Positions 15,910-25,325 are shown, counted from the stretch's first letter. The stretch is DNA of 64,000 bases from an uncultured Prevotellaceae bacterium (GCA_902778535.1 CACYYG010000011.1:103322-167321), one strand, 5' to 3'. A program made the numbers and translations. The notes: generated from the sequence alone by a model not told the origin.

Positions 15910-18900
15910 TTACGAATAGCATAGATGATGATAGGGACAGTTTTTGCAGCGCTCGCGGTCGTTGGTGGGCTGCAGGGGAATGTCGGGATTGAGCATGTCG
16001 CTGATGGTGGACTGCAGCCGTTCCATGAAACGCTCGGCGTGGTCGCGGATGTCGCTGATGGGCTGCTTGCCGAGCTGCAGGATGGGGTCGTAGCCCTCGG
16101 CTCCGGCGTGCTGGATGAAGAGCAGGGCAGGCGAGACGGGCGTTTCGGGATGGTCCTTGGCCACGATGACAGAGTAGAGCATGGCCTGCAGGTAGTAGTC
16201 GGAGTGGTCTTTGAGGCTCTCCTGACTGAACACGGCGTCGACGTCGGCCAGCGGCTTGAGGCGGTGTGCACCCGTCTTGTAGTCGATGACGCGGATGTGG
16301 TCGTGCCCCTCGGCATCGGTCACCATGTCCATGCGGTCGACGCGGCCGCCAAGGAGAAAGGGACCCCCCCTCTGTCCCCCCGAAGGGGGGAGGATGGAAG
16401 TCTCCGCACTAGTCTTCCCCCCTTTGGGGGGATTGAGGGGGATCTTTACATCTTCCTCCAGCGCGAGAATGGTGAAGGGCGTAAGCTGGCGGTCGAGGAG
16501 GAGCAGCTGGCGCAGGTAGTGGATGATGACCTGACGGTTGATGAGGGCAAGGCCGTTTAATGCGAGGTGCGAGGTGCGAGGTGTGGGGTGAGAAGGGGAG
16601 AAGAGCTCCTTCTGGAAGGCTTCATCGACGGTGCGCTCTATAACGGCGGGCGTCTTCAGCAGGTTGTCGATGTCGGCAGCCACGATGTATGCACTCTTCG
16701 CCTTCATGCGGGCATAGAGAGAGCAGGCTGCTTCGTGGAAGATGTTGCCGAAGATGCGGTTGTCGATGGTGTCGTCGTCGGGGTCGTCCAGCTCACGCAG
16801 GCCGCAGACATAGTAGTAGTGGAACATCAGCGGGCAGCGCAGGTAGCGGTTGATGGCGCTGGGTGAGAGAAGGTAAGGGTTGGAGGGAGAAGTGCTGAGA
16901 GACTGCAGGAACGTGTTGGGCACGGGCTGCGGCCCTCGCTGCTGATGCCCCATGTATCCCTGCAGGGTGAGTTTGGTGATGGGGTGGGGATATTCCACCA
17001 TGAGCTGCAGCAGGAACCGGCTCATCTCGCCCTTCTGCCCGTCGTTGGTGGAGTTGTTGTAGACCACGGTGACGTCTTCGGCACGCTGCAGCAGGCGGTG
17101 GAAGTAGTAGCTGTAGATGGCCACCTTGTGCTCGGGCGTGGTGAGACCGTAGGCACGTCGCAGGCTGTAGGGTATGAACGACGTGTCGTTGGCGCCCCTC
17201 GGCATGTTGCCCTCCTGTGCCGAGAGGATGAGCAGGTGGCTGAAGTCGAGGTTGCGTGTCTCTAAGATTCCCATCACCTGCAGGCCTTCTACGGGCTCGC
17301 CGTGGAAAGGCACGGTGGTGGTCTGCATCAGCTGGGTGATGAGGCGTCCCAGAGTGGTGATGTCGGTCTTCAGGTCGCCGTCTTTCGTGAGGTTGAGCAG
17401 ACGGTTGAGCAGCGTGAAGGAGCGGAAGACGGACTCTGCCGCCCCCTCAGAATCTTGCACCGAAGGGGAGACGGCTTTCACTACCTCGCATAGCCAGGTG
17501 AGCATCTCCTCGTTCTGATAGAGGGGCTGCAGCTGACGGAAGAGCAGCATGGTGAGCGGGTCGACGGAGAGCTGCTGCCGGGTGGGGTGGAAGTTCTTCT
17601 CGTCGGTCAGCTGTTTCATCAGCAGCACGGCGTGTGGCGTCGTGGCTACGATGTAGGGATGGCGCAGCACGGCCTTTACATGCCGGAAGCGGAAGACGGA
17701 GCGCTTCTGGTCGTAGCCGTCGCGTCGCAGGGCGATGAGCATATTGATGAGTGAGGCTATGGGCGACTGTGCCAAGGGATAGCCCGTAGTGACGTTGACA
17801 TCGCCGACCTCTGAAGGCAGACAATGGATGATGGTGGGCAGCAGTCCCTCGTTGCATAGCACGATGGCGGTCTTACGCCCGTCGTCGATGCGATGCTTGT
17901 CTTCACGCAGCCATGTGGCGGCATAGCGTGCCTGTATGTTCTCCGTCGAGGCGGAGGCGAAGCGCAGCTGCTTCTTCCGGCCGAAGTTGTGGTAGATGTT
18001 CTCGTTGCGGATGTCCAGCTCGTTGGGGAAGTCGGCCAGATACTGGCTGATGAAGTAGCCGGCCTCGTGGGTCGAGGCGTGAGAGGCGTGCGGCATGTAA
18101 TAGTCGTCGAAGTCCCAATAGAAACGGGCCTTGCCCTCCTTCTTCAGAATCGAGAAGAGCTGCTGCTCCACCCGCAGCAGGACGTTGAAACCGATGAAAA
18201 GAAAAAGGCCGGAAGCCCCCCCTACGGCCCCCGAGGGGGCTTCATTACTCTTTAGGACAATTGTGTCCCCCTCGGGGGACGACAGGGGGGCTTCTTCGGG
18301 GGACGACAGGGGAGCTTCTGCTTCCACCACTTCACGGTACATCGCTCCTTCGTAAGCCAGACCTTGGGCGGCAAGGCGGTCGTTGAAGTCGTGGTAGATG
18401 ACATTCAGCTTCGACCAGAGGTTGAGGAAGCGCTGGCGCAGCTCGCTGTTGTGCTCGTCGGTGAAGTTGCTGAAGAAACGGTGCAGCACCTCACGCTGCT
18501 CGTCGGTGAGGAAACTGCTGTCGTCCATCTCGTGCAGGTCGGTGATGTTGGCCAAAACCTTGTCAGCATCGGCCATTTGCTTGTCGATGTCGTCGAAGTC
18601 AGCCAGCAGCAGCTGTCCCCAGCCGTAGAAGTGGTCCAGCGTCTCTTTGATGCCAGTCTTGGCTATAAACGACTTGTGCAGCTCGCACACCAGCTTGATG
18701 GGGTCGGCCACTCGTCGCTTGGAGAATTTGCGGAACAGCTCGCTGATGGTGGTGTAGGCGGGGCTCCAGATGGGCTTGCGGGCCAGACGTGCCAGATGCT
18801 CGTTGAGAAAGAGCGAGGCACGCTTGTTGGGAAAGACGATGGTGAGGCGCGACAGGTCGGTGCCGTACTTACTGAGGATGTCCTCAGCCACATATTCTAA

Positions 18901-18912
18901 GAAGGCCTTCAT
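15910..18912 (-). CDS. addB: AddB-like helicase/PD-(D/E)XK nuclease subunit
   Basis: A 1,000-residue partner of the AddA-like gene, with which it overlaps by 4 bases (ATGA-type coupling). Predicted role: double-strand-break end resection for RecA-dependent repair. The N-terminus TIVFPNKRASLFLNEHL is the helicase-like domain of AddB. The C-terminal nuclease shows VIDYKTG (about residue 872). Four cysteines for an iron-sulphur cluster are visible: one in YLRCPLMFHYYYVC and three in CKNCPYHHLC at the end. Three repeat-derived inserts interrupt it: residues about 196-233, 773-784 and 822-852. They lie outside the visible motifs, so the protein may be functional. Confidence 0.88.
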   Translation of the reverse strand: MKAFLEYVAEDILSKYGTDLSRLTIVFPNKRASLFLNEHLARLARKPIWSPAYTTISELFRKFSKRRVADPIKLVCELHKSFIAKTGIKETLDHFYGWGQLLLADFDDIDKQMADADKVLANITDLHEMDDSSFLTDEQREVLHRFFSNFTDEHNSELRQRFLNLWSKLNVIYHDFNDRLAAQGLAYEGAMYREVVEAEAPLSSPEEAPLSSPEGDTIVLKSNEAPSGAVGGASGLFLFIGFNVLLRVEQQLFSILKKEGKARFYWDFDDYYMPHASHASTHEAGYFISQYLADFPNELDIRNENIYHNFGRKKQLRFASASTENIQARYAATWLREDKHRIDDGRKTAIVLCNEGLLPTIIHCLPSEVGDVNVTTGYPLAQSPIASLINMLIALRRDGYDQKRSVFRFRHVKAVLRHPYIVATTPHAVLLMKQLTDEKNFHPTRQQLSVDPLTMLLFRQLQPLYQNEEMLTWLCEVVKAVSPSVQDSEGAAESVFRSFTLLNRLLNLTKDGDLKTDITTLGRLITQLMQTTTVPFHGEPVEGLQVMGILETRNLDFSHLLILSAQEGNMPRGANDTSFIPYSLRRAYGLTTPEHKVAIYSYYFHRLLQRAEDVTVVYNNSTNDGQKGEMSRFLLQLMVEYPHPITKLTLQGYMGHQQRGPQPVPNTFLQSLSTSPSNPYLLSPSAINRYLRCPLMFHYYYVCGLRELDDPDDDTIDNRIFGNIFHEAACSLYARMKAKSAYIVAADIDNLLKTPAVIERTVDEAFQKELFSPSHPTPRTSHLALNGLALINRQVIIHYLRQLLLLDRQLTPFTILALEEDVKIPLNPPKGGKTSAETSILPPSGGQRGGPFLLGGRVDRMDMVTDAEGHDHIRVIDYKTGAHRLKPLADVDAVFSQESLKDHSDYYLQAMLYSVIVAKDHPETPVSPALLFIQHAGAEGYDPILQLGKQPISDIRDHAERFMERLQSTISDMLNPDIPLQPTNDRERCKNCPYHHLCYS
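16355..16445 (-). repeat. In-frame palindromic element, type 2 (divergent), in addB
   Basis: CCCCCCGAAGGGGGG and CCCCCCTTTGGGGGG arms joined by about 30 bases. Encodes IPLNPPKGGKTS...ILPPSGGQRGG in frame, 10 residues before the nuclease-domain stretch GRVDRMD. Confidence 0.75.
16560..16592 (-). repeat. Heptamer array inside addB
   Basis: GCGAGGT-GCGAGGT-GCGAGGT-GTGGGGT, period 7, encoding SPSHPTPRTSHLA in frame. Confidence 0.75.
18212..18325 (-). repeat. In-frame palindromic element, type 1, in addB
   Basis: Same element as 10396-10478, with a partial duplication of one arm (GGGGGACGACAGGGG occurs twice). Encodes APLSSPEE-APLSSPEGDT-KSNEAPSGAVGGA in frame with the host gene. Confidence 0.82.
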
Positions 18913-21900
18913 ACTTCAATGATTTCGTTTTTATAGACAAGCCACAGATAGCCTTTCACGTTCTGATGTCCCATGTCGCTGAGCAGCTCCATGTAGCGCT
19001 TCACCTGCTCGTGGTAGTCGGTGCGGTCGTGGCCGAACTTGAAGTCCACGACGATGGTCTGCCGGCCGTCGGTCATCACGCGGTCGGGCCGTCGGTTCGC
19101 TACACGGCCGCTCTTCGGGTCGATGCTCAGGATGGCACACTCGTTGAAAAGCTGCCAGCGGCCGGGCTTAAACCACTCTGCCACTTGCTGACTCTCCACC
19201 CTGTTGCGTATCAGCTTCGTAAGACGCTGGCGCGTCAGCTCACCCTCTCCGTAGAGCACGCCGTCCTGCTCCATCTGCGCGAGGGCGTCGTCGATGTCGT
19301 CGGTGCTGCGGATGGAGGCCAGCACCCTGTGCATCACATTGCCCAGCTTGATATATTCGGCCTGTCGGTCGTCCTCCACACCGTAGTCGTTGCCGAGGAA
19401 CTCGCGACTCTGGTTGCTCTGCTTGAAGCCAGGTCTGGCGGGAAATGTCTCGATGGATACTTTGACAGGGATTGGGGATTGAAGGAAGGGGTTGGCCCCT
19501 CCCTGCCTCCCCAAAGGGGAGGAGTGCCTAGCGGAATTTTCCTGCGCAGTCAACTCTCCCCCTTCGGGGGAGTTGGAGGGGGTTCCATACTCAAACACCA
19601 GCGGCTCCTGCTCATTCTCCACTCCCGTAAGGATGGCTTCGTCCAGTATTTTCTCCCCTTCCTGGGTGAGACGCAGCACCTGTTCGATGAGGGCAGAGCG
19701 GGTGTTGGCACCGGCCTTGCGCTTACCGTAGACATGGAGCTCGCTGCCGGCACGGGTGAAGGCGACGTAGAGCAGGTTGAGGTTGTCGACGATGTTCTGC
19801 TGGTGCTCCTCCTTGTAGTCGCTGTCGTAGATAGTGCCCTTCATGCCGCGCTGGCTGTATTTGATGGGCGCCAGAGGCAGCTTACTGAACGGCTCTTCGG
19901 CGGGTGTACACCACAGCACTTCATCGTACTTTTCCAACTGCCAGTCGCAGAAAGGAATGAGGACGCATGGGAACTCCAGGCCTTTCGACTTGTGGATGGA
20001 GATGATGCGGATGCCGTCGGCCTCGGGGCTCTGGATGGTCTTCGAACAGAGTTCCTCATCCCAGGCTCTGAGGAAGGCATCGAGGTCGGAACCGCGGTCG
20101 GCAGCGAAGTTTGTCACTTGGTCGTAGAAGGCACAGAGGTAGGCGCTCTGCTGCTCCATGCGGTCTACATGCAGGAGGGAGAACAGCGCTTCGGCCTGTT
20201 CGTAGAGCGGTAGGGAAGTAAGAGGCAAGAGGCGTGAGGCGAGAGAATTGTCTAACGCGTCTGATTTCTCTCCTCTCATACTGAGGTAAGCCTGCGCAAT
20301 GGGGTCGTCGGGATGGGCCAGGAGACGCAAGCCCTGAACGATGGTCATCACTGCGGTAGAGGCATCGAGGCGGAAGGCTTCGTCGCTCACCACTTTCACG
20401 TCGGGCAGTTGCTCCATGAAGTAGCGGGCTATGATGGGGATATAACTGTTGGCACGCACCAGGATGGCGATGTCCTTGGGCTTCCGGCCTTGTCCCAGCA
20501 AGTCTGAAACCTGCTGGCTCAGCAGCTGCAGCGTCGTTTGTTCATAGTCGTTGGAGGGCAGCAGACTGATCTTTACGTGGCCACCCTTGTTGGTCTTCTT
20601 GTGTGTTTTCTGCTCTACATCGTCGTAGGCCGCAACTTCCTCAATCTTTGCAGCCGCATCGAAGAAGGCATTGTTAAAGTTGATGATGTGGGCATCGGAG
20701 CGGAAATTGGTGTCCAGCGGCTCTACGTGCACCATCTGCTTGGCGTTGGGAAACTGCTCCTTGATGCCGGCCAGCAGCCGCCAGTCGCCGCTGCGCCAGC
20801 GGTAGATGCTCTGCTTCACGTCGCCTACGATAAGATTCTCCGAGTCCTTACGGCTCATCGTCTCCTGTAGCAGCACCTTGAAGTTCTGCCATTGCACAGT
20901 GCTGGTGTCCTGGAACTCGTCTATCATAATGTGCTCCAGCTGTGTGCCAATCTTCTCGAAGATGAAGGGCGTGTCGCTGCCGTCTATCAGCTCGTGCAGC
21001 AGTTGCTGGGTGTCGCTCAGCAGGAAGCGGTTCTGGTCTTCGTTCAGCTGGCGCACCTTCTTCTCGATGCTGCCCAAGAGCCGCAGCTGCGAAAGATGAG
21101 CCAGCGTGAGGTCGGCGCTCTTGTATAGTTTCCACAGACGGGGCTGCTGCTCTACGGCGGTGCGTAGCAAGGCATTGAGCGATGTGTCGGCCAAGTGCAT
21201 TATCAGCTCGCGCTTGGGGTGTGTCTTCTTGCACCATGCCTCGGGATTGCTTACGCAGTCGGTGACGCGCTTCGTTAGCACCGACTCATCAAAAATGCCG
21301 TTCTGAAGTTTCAGGAAAATACTACATACACCTCCCTTGCCGTAGCTGAAGTCCTCGATGCTCAGTCCCTCGTCTTCCAGCACAGCGAAAAAGTCCTTGG
21401 CGATGTGCTCCATATACTGAAGGGACTGCTGACGGATTTTTCGTAGTTCTTGCTGATACTGCTCGAAGAAATTCTTATGGTTCATCAGCTTGCGCAGCTC
21501 CTCGCTGTGGCTCTTGTAGTAGTCGCGGAAGATGGTTCGTCCGAACTTCTTGATTTGTCCGATGACATTCCACGAACGGTCGTCGCTGATGTTGTCCATA
21601 ATGAATTTCATCAGCCATTGCAGCAACAAGTCAGAGGCCGACAGCGAGTCGATGAGCTGGTCGACGGCGGCCTCCTCCACCTGCACGTCGTTCAGCTCTA
21701 CGCGAAGGTTGGCCGTCAGGTTCAGCTCGCGTGCCAGATTGCGCATTACGCTCTGGAAGAACGAGTCGATGGTCTCTACGCGGAAGTAACTGTAGTTGTG
21801 CAACAGCAGGTGAAGCGCCAGACCTGCACGCTCGGCAATCTGCGGCTCAGACAATGCACCGCCCAGCGCCTTGTGCACCTTCTCCAGGTAATCCTTTGAG

Positions 21901-22106
21901 TCGGGGTGGTTGCGCCAGATGCCGTAGAGGTGGGTGAGGATGCGCATCTTCATCTCCTCCGTAGCCTTGTTGGTAAAGGTAACGGCCAGAATACTCCTGT
22001 AGTTTTGCGGGTTGCGTACCAGCAGCTTGATATACTCTACGGCCAGCGTGAACGTCTTTCCGCTGCCTGCGCTGGCCTTATAAACGGTAAGTGGATAGTG
22101 TTCCAT
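18909..22106 (-). CDS. addA: AddA-like UvrD-family helicase/nuclease
   Basis: A 1,065-residue SF1A helicase with a C-terminal RecB-type nuclease domain. Walker A is KASAGSGKTF at residues 9-18, motif Ia follows in LAVTFTNKATEEMK, and Walker B is IMIDEFQDTSTVQW. Motif VI is LYVAFTRAGSELHV. The nuclease centre is VVDFKFGHDRTDYHEQVKRY near the end. With the AddB-like product it should form the heterodimer that processes DNA ends. Residues about 840-872 derive from a palindromic element in the linker before the nuclease domain, and residues near 625-632 (RLLPLTSLP) from a heptamer array. It lies 51 bases after the DUF5686 gene. Confidence 0.9.
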   Translation of the reverse strand: MEHYPLTVYKASAGSGKTFTLAVEYIKLLVRNPQNYRSILAVTFTNKATEEMKMRILTHLYGIWRNHPDSKDYLEKVHKALGGALSEPQIAERAGLALHLLLHNYSYFRVETIDSFFQSVMRNLARELNLTANLRVELNDVQVEEAAVDQLIDSLSASDLLLQWLMKFIMDNISDDRSWNVIGQIKKFGRTIFRDYYKSHSEELRKLMNHKNFFEQYQQELRKIRQQSLQYMEHIAKDFFAVLEDEGLSIEDFSYGKGGVCSIFLKLQNGIFDESVLTKRVTDCVSNPEAWCKKTHPKRELIMHLADTSLNALLRTAVEQQPRLWKLYKSADLTLAHLSQLRLLGSIEKKVRQLNEDQNRFLLSDTQQLLHELIDGSDTPFIFEKIGTQLEHIMIDEFQDTSTVQWQNFKVLLQETMSRKDSENLIVGDVKQSIYRWRSGDWRLLAGIKEQFPNAKQMVHVEPLDTNFRSDAHIINFNNAFFDAAAKIEEVAAYDDVEQKTHKKTNKGGHVKISLLPSNDYEQTTLQLLSQQVSDLLGQGRKPKDIAILVRANSYIPIIARYFMEQLPDVKVVSDEAFRLDASTAVMTIVQGLRLLAHPDDPIAQAYLSMRGEKSDALDNSLASRLLPLTSLPLYEQAEALFSLLHVDRMEQQSAYLCAFYDQVTNFAADRGSDLDAFLRAWDEELCSKTIQSPEADGIRIISIHKSKGLEFPCVLIPFCDWQLEKYDEVLWCTPAEEPFSKLPLAPIKYSQRGMKGTIYDSDYKEEHQQNIVDNLNLLYVAFTRAGSELHVYGKRKAGANTRSALIEQVLRLTQEGEKILDEAILTGVENEQEPLVFEYGTPSNSPEGGELTAQENSARHSSPLGRQGGANPFLQSPIPVKVSIETFPARPGFKQSNQSREFLGNDYGVEDDRQAEYIKLGNVMHRVLASIRSTDDIDDALAQMEQDGVLYGEGELTRQRLTKLIRNRVESQQVAEWFKPGRWQLFNECAILSIDPKSGRVANRRPDRVMTDGRQTIVVDFKFGHDRTDYHEQVKRYMELLSDMGHQNVKGYLWLVYKNEIIEV
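19488..19590 (-). repeat. In-frame palindromic element, type 2, in addA
   Basis: CCTCCCCAAAGGGGAGG and CTCCCCCTTCGGGGGAG arms with a linker containing GAGTGCCTAGCGG and TGCGCAG. Encodes TPSNSPEGGEL...SARHSSPLGRQGG in frame. Confidence 0.82.
20217..20254 (-). repeat. Heptamer array inside addA
   Basis: AAGAGGC-AAGAGGC-GTGAGGC-GAGAGAA around 20220-20247, coding the low-complexity ASRLLPLTSLP segment. Confidence 0.55.
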
Positions 22107-22123
22107 CTAATTCTGGTTTTATG

Positions 22124-22140
22124 TAGGAGACGACGCTTCC
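22124..22140. repeat. 17-bp dispersed repeat in the addA leader
   Basis: TAGGAGACGACGCTTCC; a copy with one change (TAGGAGGCGACGCTTCC) lies on the other strand at 33663-33679. Here it continues into a GACGC/GCGTC mini-hairpin. Confidence 0.55.
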
Positions 22141-22157
22141 ATGCGTCATATAATAAA

Positions 22158-24200
22158 CTACCACCTGCGGAACAGCTCGAAAGTGAATTTGGCACCGGTT
22201 TCCTGGAACTGCGTGTTGAAGAAACTGGCGAAGAAGCCCACTGAGAAGTAGCGGCAGGTGAAGCCGTAGCCCAGCTCGCTGTATAGGCGGGTGTGGGCGA
22301 TGGAGAGGGTGCTGAGGTAGATGCGCTCCCGTTCTACGTAGCGGCCTGCGAATGGCACGAAGGAGGCTGCCATCAGCGGCGACTCATACGACACGTTGCC
22401 TCTGATGTAGTAGTCACTCATATTATATATATATGAATCGAGCAGCTGGAAATTTCCCGACCAGTCGTCGTCCCAGCCCTCAGGCAGGTTCTCGTCGCGG
22501 AAGTTGGAGTAGTCCATGAAGAAATTTTTGTCGCGCTTGGTGTAGAAGCCTGTGCCCACGCGCAGGTTGAGGGTCTGCAGACGGTGCATGCGGTGCTTCA
22601 GCGAGGCATCGATCTCCCATCGCTCATAGTCAAGATAGTTCTTGCCGGGCAAGCCTCGCTCGTAGTCGAAGGTGAAGAGCGGTCCCTTGCGCCAGGGGCG
22701 TGTCTTTATTGAGAGCATCGGTGCCAAGCTTTGGTATTTCGTTGGCATTCCCAGCTCTTTCATACCTGTCTTATTGACGGCCTTGCGCTGGTGCAGCACG
22801 ATGCCGGTCTCTATGGCCAGGCGGTTGTTCAGCGGCAGATAGTTGACCACGCGCAAGTTCCAGTCGTCAAACTGGTCCAGCTTTCTGTTCTCGTAATCCA
22901 GCGAATCGCCGTCGCGTCGTTTCAGTTCCTCAATGACGGTGCCGTTGTAGATGCGGTTGCCGCTGCCCCACGCCACCTCAGCGTAGGCATCGCGCTGCCG
23001 GTAGGAGTAGTCAAGACGCAGGGGCAGGTTGAAGTAAAACTTACGTTGCTTGAAGTTATAGCCGAAGCGGGTGTTCATGCCCAGCGACACATTATCGCTG
23101 AGGTTGTAGCGTGCACCCAGCTTGAAGCGGTAGCTGAAGCCCTTGCGCTCGCTATAGCTGAAATACTGAGGGTTGATGATGGGCGACAGGCGCACGTAGC
23201 CATCCTCGTTGCTGGCTTTGAGGCTGCGGATGAGGCTCTCGCCCAGCTTCTCCCACGCAATGTCGCGCAGGTAGTTGTGCTTGCGAGGCTTGGGTTGCTG
23301 TATCAGCGTGTCGGTGGTCAGCGTGTCGGCTGAAGCTCGCGAAGCCCTCAACGAGTCGCGATAGTTGTAGAGGGCCTGTTCTTCCTGCGAGAGATCATAG
23401 GGTCGCACAGAATCGATGAGCTGGCGGTTGCCGCGCACATCTACCGAGTCGGGTAGGGTGATGGGACAGTCATAGTAGCCCTCGAATACTGTGGAAATGT
23501 GATTGCCCAGGAATTTGAAATAGACATTGGTGCGGCAGAACTTAGGCAACAGTGTCCGCGATCCCCAGCCTCCCTGAACGGTCTTCGTCTGAAAGTGCAT
23601 CATGTCAAACTCGCCGGCCATCTCTGCTTCTATGATGCGCCCTGTGCTTCGCTCGACAATTGCCTTTCCCTTTACCAGTTGAGTGTTGTTGACGAAGCGG
23701 GGACGAAAACTGATGCTGTCAAGTTTGTCGTCGATGCTGTCGGTGGTGTAGCGGTAGAATCTGTGGTTGTAATGGTTGAATGGCGAGAGGACGTGGTCGC
23801 CGTAGAGCGTCTCGTCGTAGAGTCGCGGCGTGATGAACTCCAGCAGCGTGGGCATTGTGCGGCGGTTGTGCGGGATGGTGGTGTAATATACCTGCCGCTT
23901 GTTGTCCAGCTCACCATTCTCCTTGAAGGTGAGTCGACTGTACTGCTCGCTGACGAAGGCCCTTTGTCCGCGTGCTATCGCATACATTGACGGCACGCAC
24001 CACAATGTGAAGTTGCGCTGGTGTGTCTGATAGAGGTGCTTGATGTAGACATTGCTCTGAAAACCCTCCACACCCTCTGTGTAGTTGTTGGCATAGCTGA
24101 ACACACGCTTTAGCGACAGCGAGTCGCGCTTCTGCGCCAAAGCAGAGCTCACCGTCACCAGCATGAACAACAGAACCAGCAGCTTCTTCACCTTCCTCAA
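22158..24200 (-). CDS. DUF5686-family outer-membrane beta-barrel protein
   Basis: A 680-residue protein with a signal peptide, KKLLVLLFMLVTVSSALAQ. The N-terminal half (NYTEGVEGFQSNVYIKHLYQ, FITPRLYDETLYGDHVLSPF) matches DUF5686 proteins of Bacteroidota. The C-terminal half alternates short beta strands rich in aromatic residues and ends FTFELFRRW, typical of an outer-membrane barrel. The function of the family is unknown. It follows the nucleotidyltransferase gene by 24 bases and precedes addA by 51, and appears to share the promoter at 25268. Confidence 0.82.
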   Translation of the reverse strand: MRKVKKLLVLLFMLVTVSSALAQKRDSLSLKRVFSYANNYTEGVEGFQSNVYIKHLYQTHQRNFTLWCVPSMYAIARGQRAFVSEQYSRLTFKENGELDNKRQVYYTTIPHNRRTMPTLLEFITPRLYDETLYGDHVLSPFNHYNHRFYRYTTDSIDDKLDSISFRPRFVNNTQLVKGKAIVERSTGRIIEAEMAGEFDMMHFQTKTVQGGWGSRTLLPKFCRTNVYFKFLGNHISTVFEGYYDCPITLPDSVDVRGNRQLIDSVRPYDLSQEEQALYNYRDSLRASRASADTLTTDTLIQQPKPRKHNYLRDIAWEKLGESLIRSLKASNEDGYVRLSPIINPQYFSYSERKGFSYRFKLGARYNLSDNVSLGMNTRFGYNFKQRKFYFNLPLRLDYSYRQRDAYAEVAWGSGNRIYNGTVIEELKRRDGDSLDYENRKLDQFDDWNLRVVNYLPLNNRLAIETGIVLHQRKAVNKTGMKELGMPTKYQSLAPMLSIKTRPWRKGPLFTFDYERGLPGKNYLDYERWEIDASLKHRMHRLQTLNLRVGTGFYTKRDKNFFMDYSNFRDENLPEGWDDDWSGNFQLLDSYIYNMSDYYIRGNVSYESPLMAASFVPFAGRYVERERIYLSTLSIAHTRLYSELGYGFTCRYFSVGFFASFFNTQFQETGAKFTFELFRRW

Positions 24201-24224
24201 CTCTTATTCCGCAATGGTCTTTAC

Positions 24225-25250
24225 TTACTCCTTTACATTTCCCAGCTTGTGAGTGATGGATGCTACGACGCTGGCAATGCCCTCGCCCGGGTTGTAGCGG
24301 AAATAGCGGGTGCCGCGCTGCCGGGTATTTAATACGCTGTTGGCAATGTCGTCGACGTCGCCGCCAATTTTCGATGCAGGCACAAAGGGCACTTCGTCGT
24401 TGCTGAAGCCCAGCAGCCCCGTCAGCGCCGTTGCTACAAGCTGTGACATACGGGTGAAGCGCAGCCGCTCTATCCATTCCTGCAGCTTTACATAATCCAC
24501 ACGGTCGCCTTGTTGGCGCAGCAGCACACCGAGGTCTACAATCTGCCACAGTCGGAGTCCCTCGTTTAATGATGTACGAACAATGTTCAGCAGGGCCACC
24601 AGCATGGTCAGTGTGGCATTGGTTGTCTCCATGTGCTGGTTGCAGATGCTGACGTAGGCCGTGCCGCCCTCTAATCGCTCCTGCTCCACAATGTTTTGCA
24701 GGGTGCCGTTGGTCAGACGGTTGTTCAGCAATAGCAGACGGTGGCGATGCTCCACCTGCAGGCTCTGCCATTTGTATCGTAGCAGATAACGGTGTGTGTC
24801 GTCGCAGTCGCTGCCATTGGCTTGTGCCCACTCGTCGGCTTTCTTGCCTTGCGTCTCGTATGGGAAAAATATGTTGACTCCCTCTGCGATGTGATGCTCC
24901 GGATGGGAGTGAAACGGCATGGTGGCCCATGGCTCGGTCAGCACAGGGCGCAGCTGCATAGTTCCCAGCTGAGCCATCAGCTGAGCCAGCTCTCGGCTGC
25001 TTTGTTCATAACGCTGTTCGGCGCGGGCTACCTCTTCGCTCCAGCTCACCGTCAGGTCGGCAGGCAGGTGCAGGAAGAACTGCCCCTGGCAGGCCTGTAC
25101 ACCGTCGTAGAGTAGTGGTGCCAGTCCAGTCTGCAGCGACAGCTCGAAGGTCTGCCGCCATTTCCATGCCGACATCGGCTCTATCTGCTCCTCGCTGTCA
25201 TAGACACCGGCACGGAGCAGTCGGAAAAAATTACGTCTGATAATATCCAT
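24225..25250 (-). CDS. Uncharacterised nucleotidyltransferase family protein
   Basis: A 341-residue cytoplasmic protein resembling the NTP_transf_5 type of minimal nucleotidyltransferases in Bacteroidota. Supporting features: an early LLRAGVYDSEEQIEPMSAW, a central putative core LTEPWATMPFHSHPEHHIAEGVNIFFPY, and the C-terminal helical KLQEWIERLRFTRMSQLVA. In canonical members an acidic GxxxD motif precedes the metal site; here EGVNIFF would take the place of the usual D-x-D strand, so catalytic competence is unsure. First gene of the four-gene run ending with addB. Confidence 0.6.
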   Translation of the reverse strand: MDIIRRNFFRLLRAGVYDSEEQIEPMSAWKWRQTFELSLQTGLAPLLYDGVQACQGQFFLHLPADLTVSWSEEVARAEQRYEQSSRELAQLMAQLGTMQLRPVLTEPWATMPFHSHPEHHIAEGVNIFFPYETQGKKADEWAQANGSDCDDTHRYLLRYKWQSLQVEHRHRLLLLNNRLTNGTLQNIVEQERLEGGTAYVSICNQHMETTNATLTMLVALLNIVRTSLNEGLRLWQIVDLGVLLRQQGDRVDYVKLQEWIERLRFTRMSQLVATALTGLLGFSNDEVPFVPASKIGGDVDDIANSVLNTRQRGTRYFRYNPGEGIASVVASITHKLGNVKE

Positions 25251-25267
25251 TGTCTCTTTTTAAACGG

Positions 25268-25298
25268 CAAAGGTACGAATAATAGAGCGAAAAGCAAA
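25268..25298 (-). promoter_or_regulatory. Promoter of the nucleotidyltransferase-DUF5686-addAB operon
   Basis: Minus-strand TACCTTTG (25268-25275) with TTTG 19 bases upstream (25295-25298). The -33 box lies in the stem of the preceding terminator. Confidence 0.85.
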
Positions 25299-25325
25299 AG
25301 AAAAATGGCTTTTTCTTTTGCTTTT
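25292..25325 (-). terminator. Terminator of the aldo/keto reductase gene
   Basis: AAAGCAAAAGAAAAA pairs with TTTTTCTTTTGCTTT around a four-base loop (15-bp stem). AT-rich and possibly bidirectional. Confidence 0.7.
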
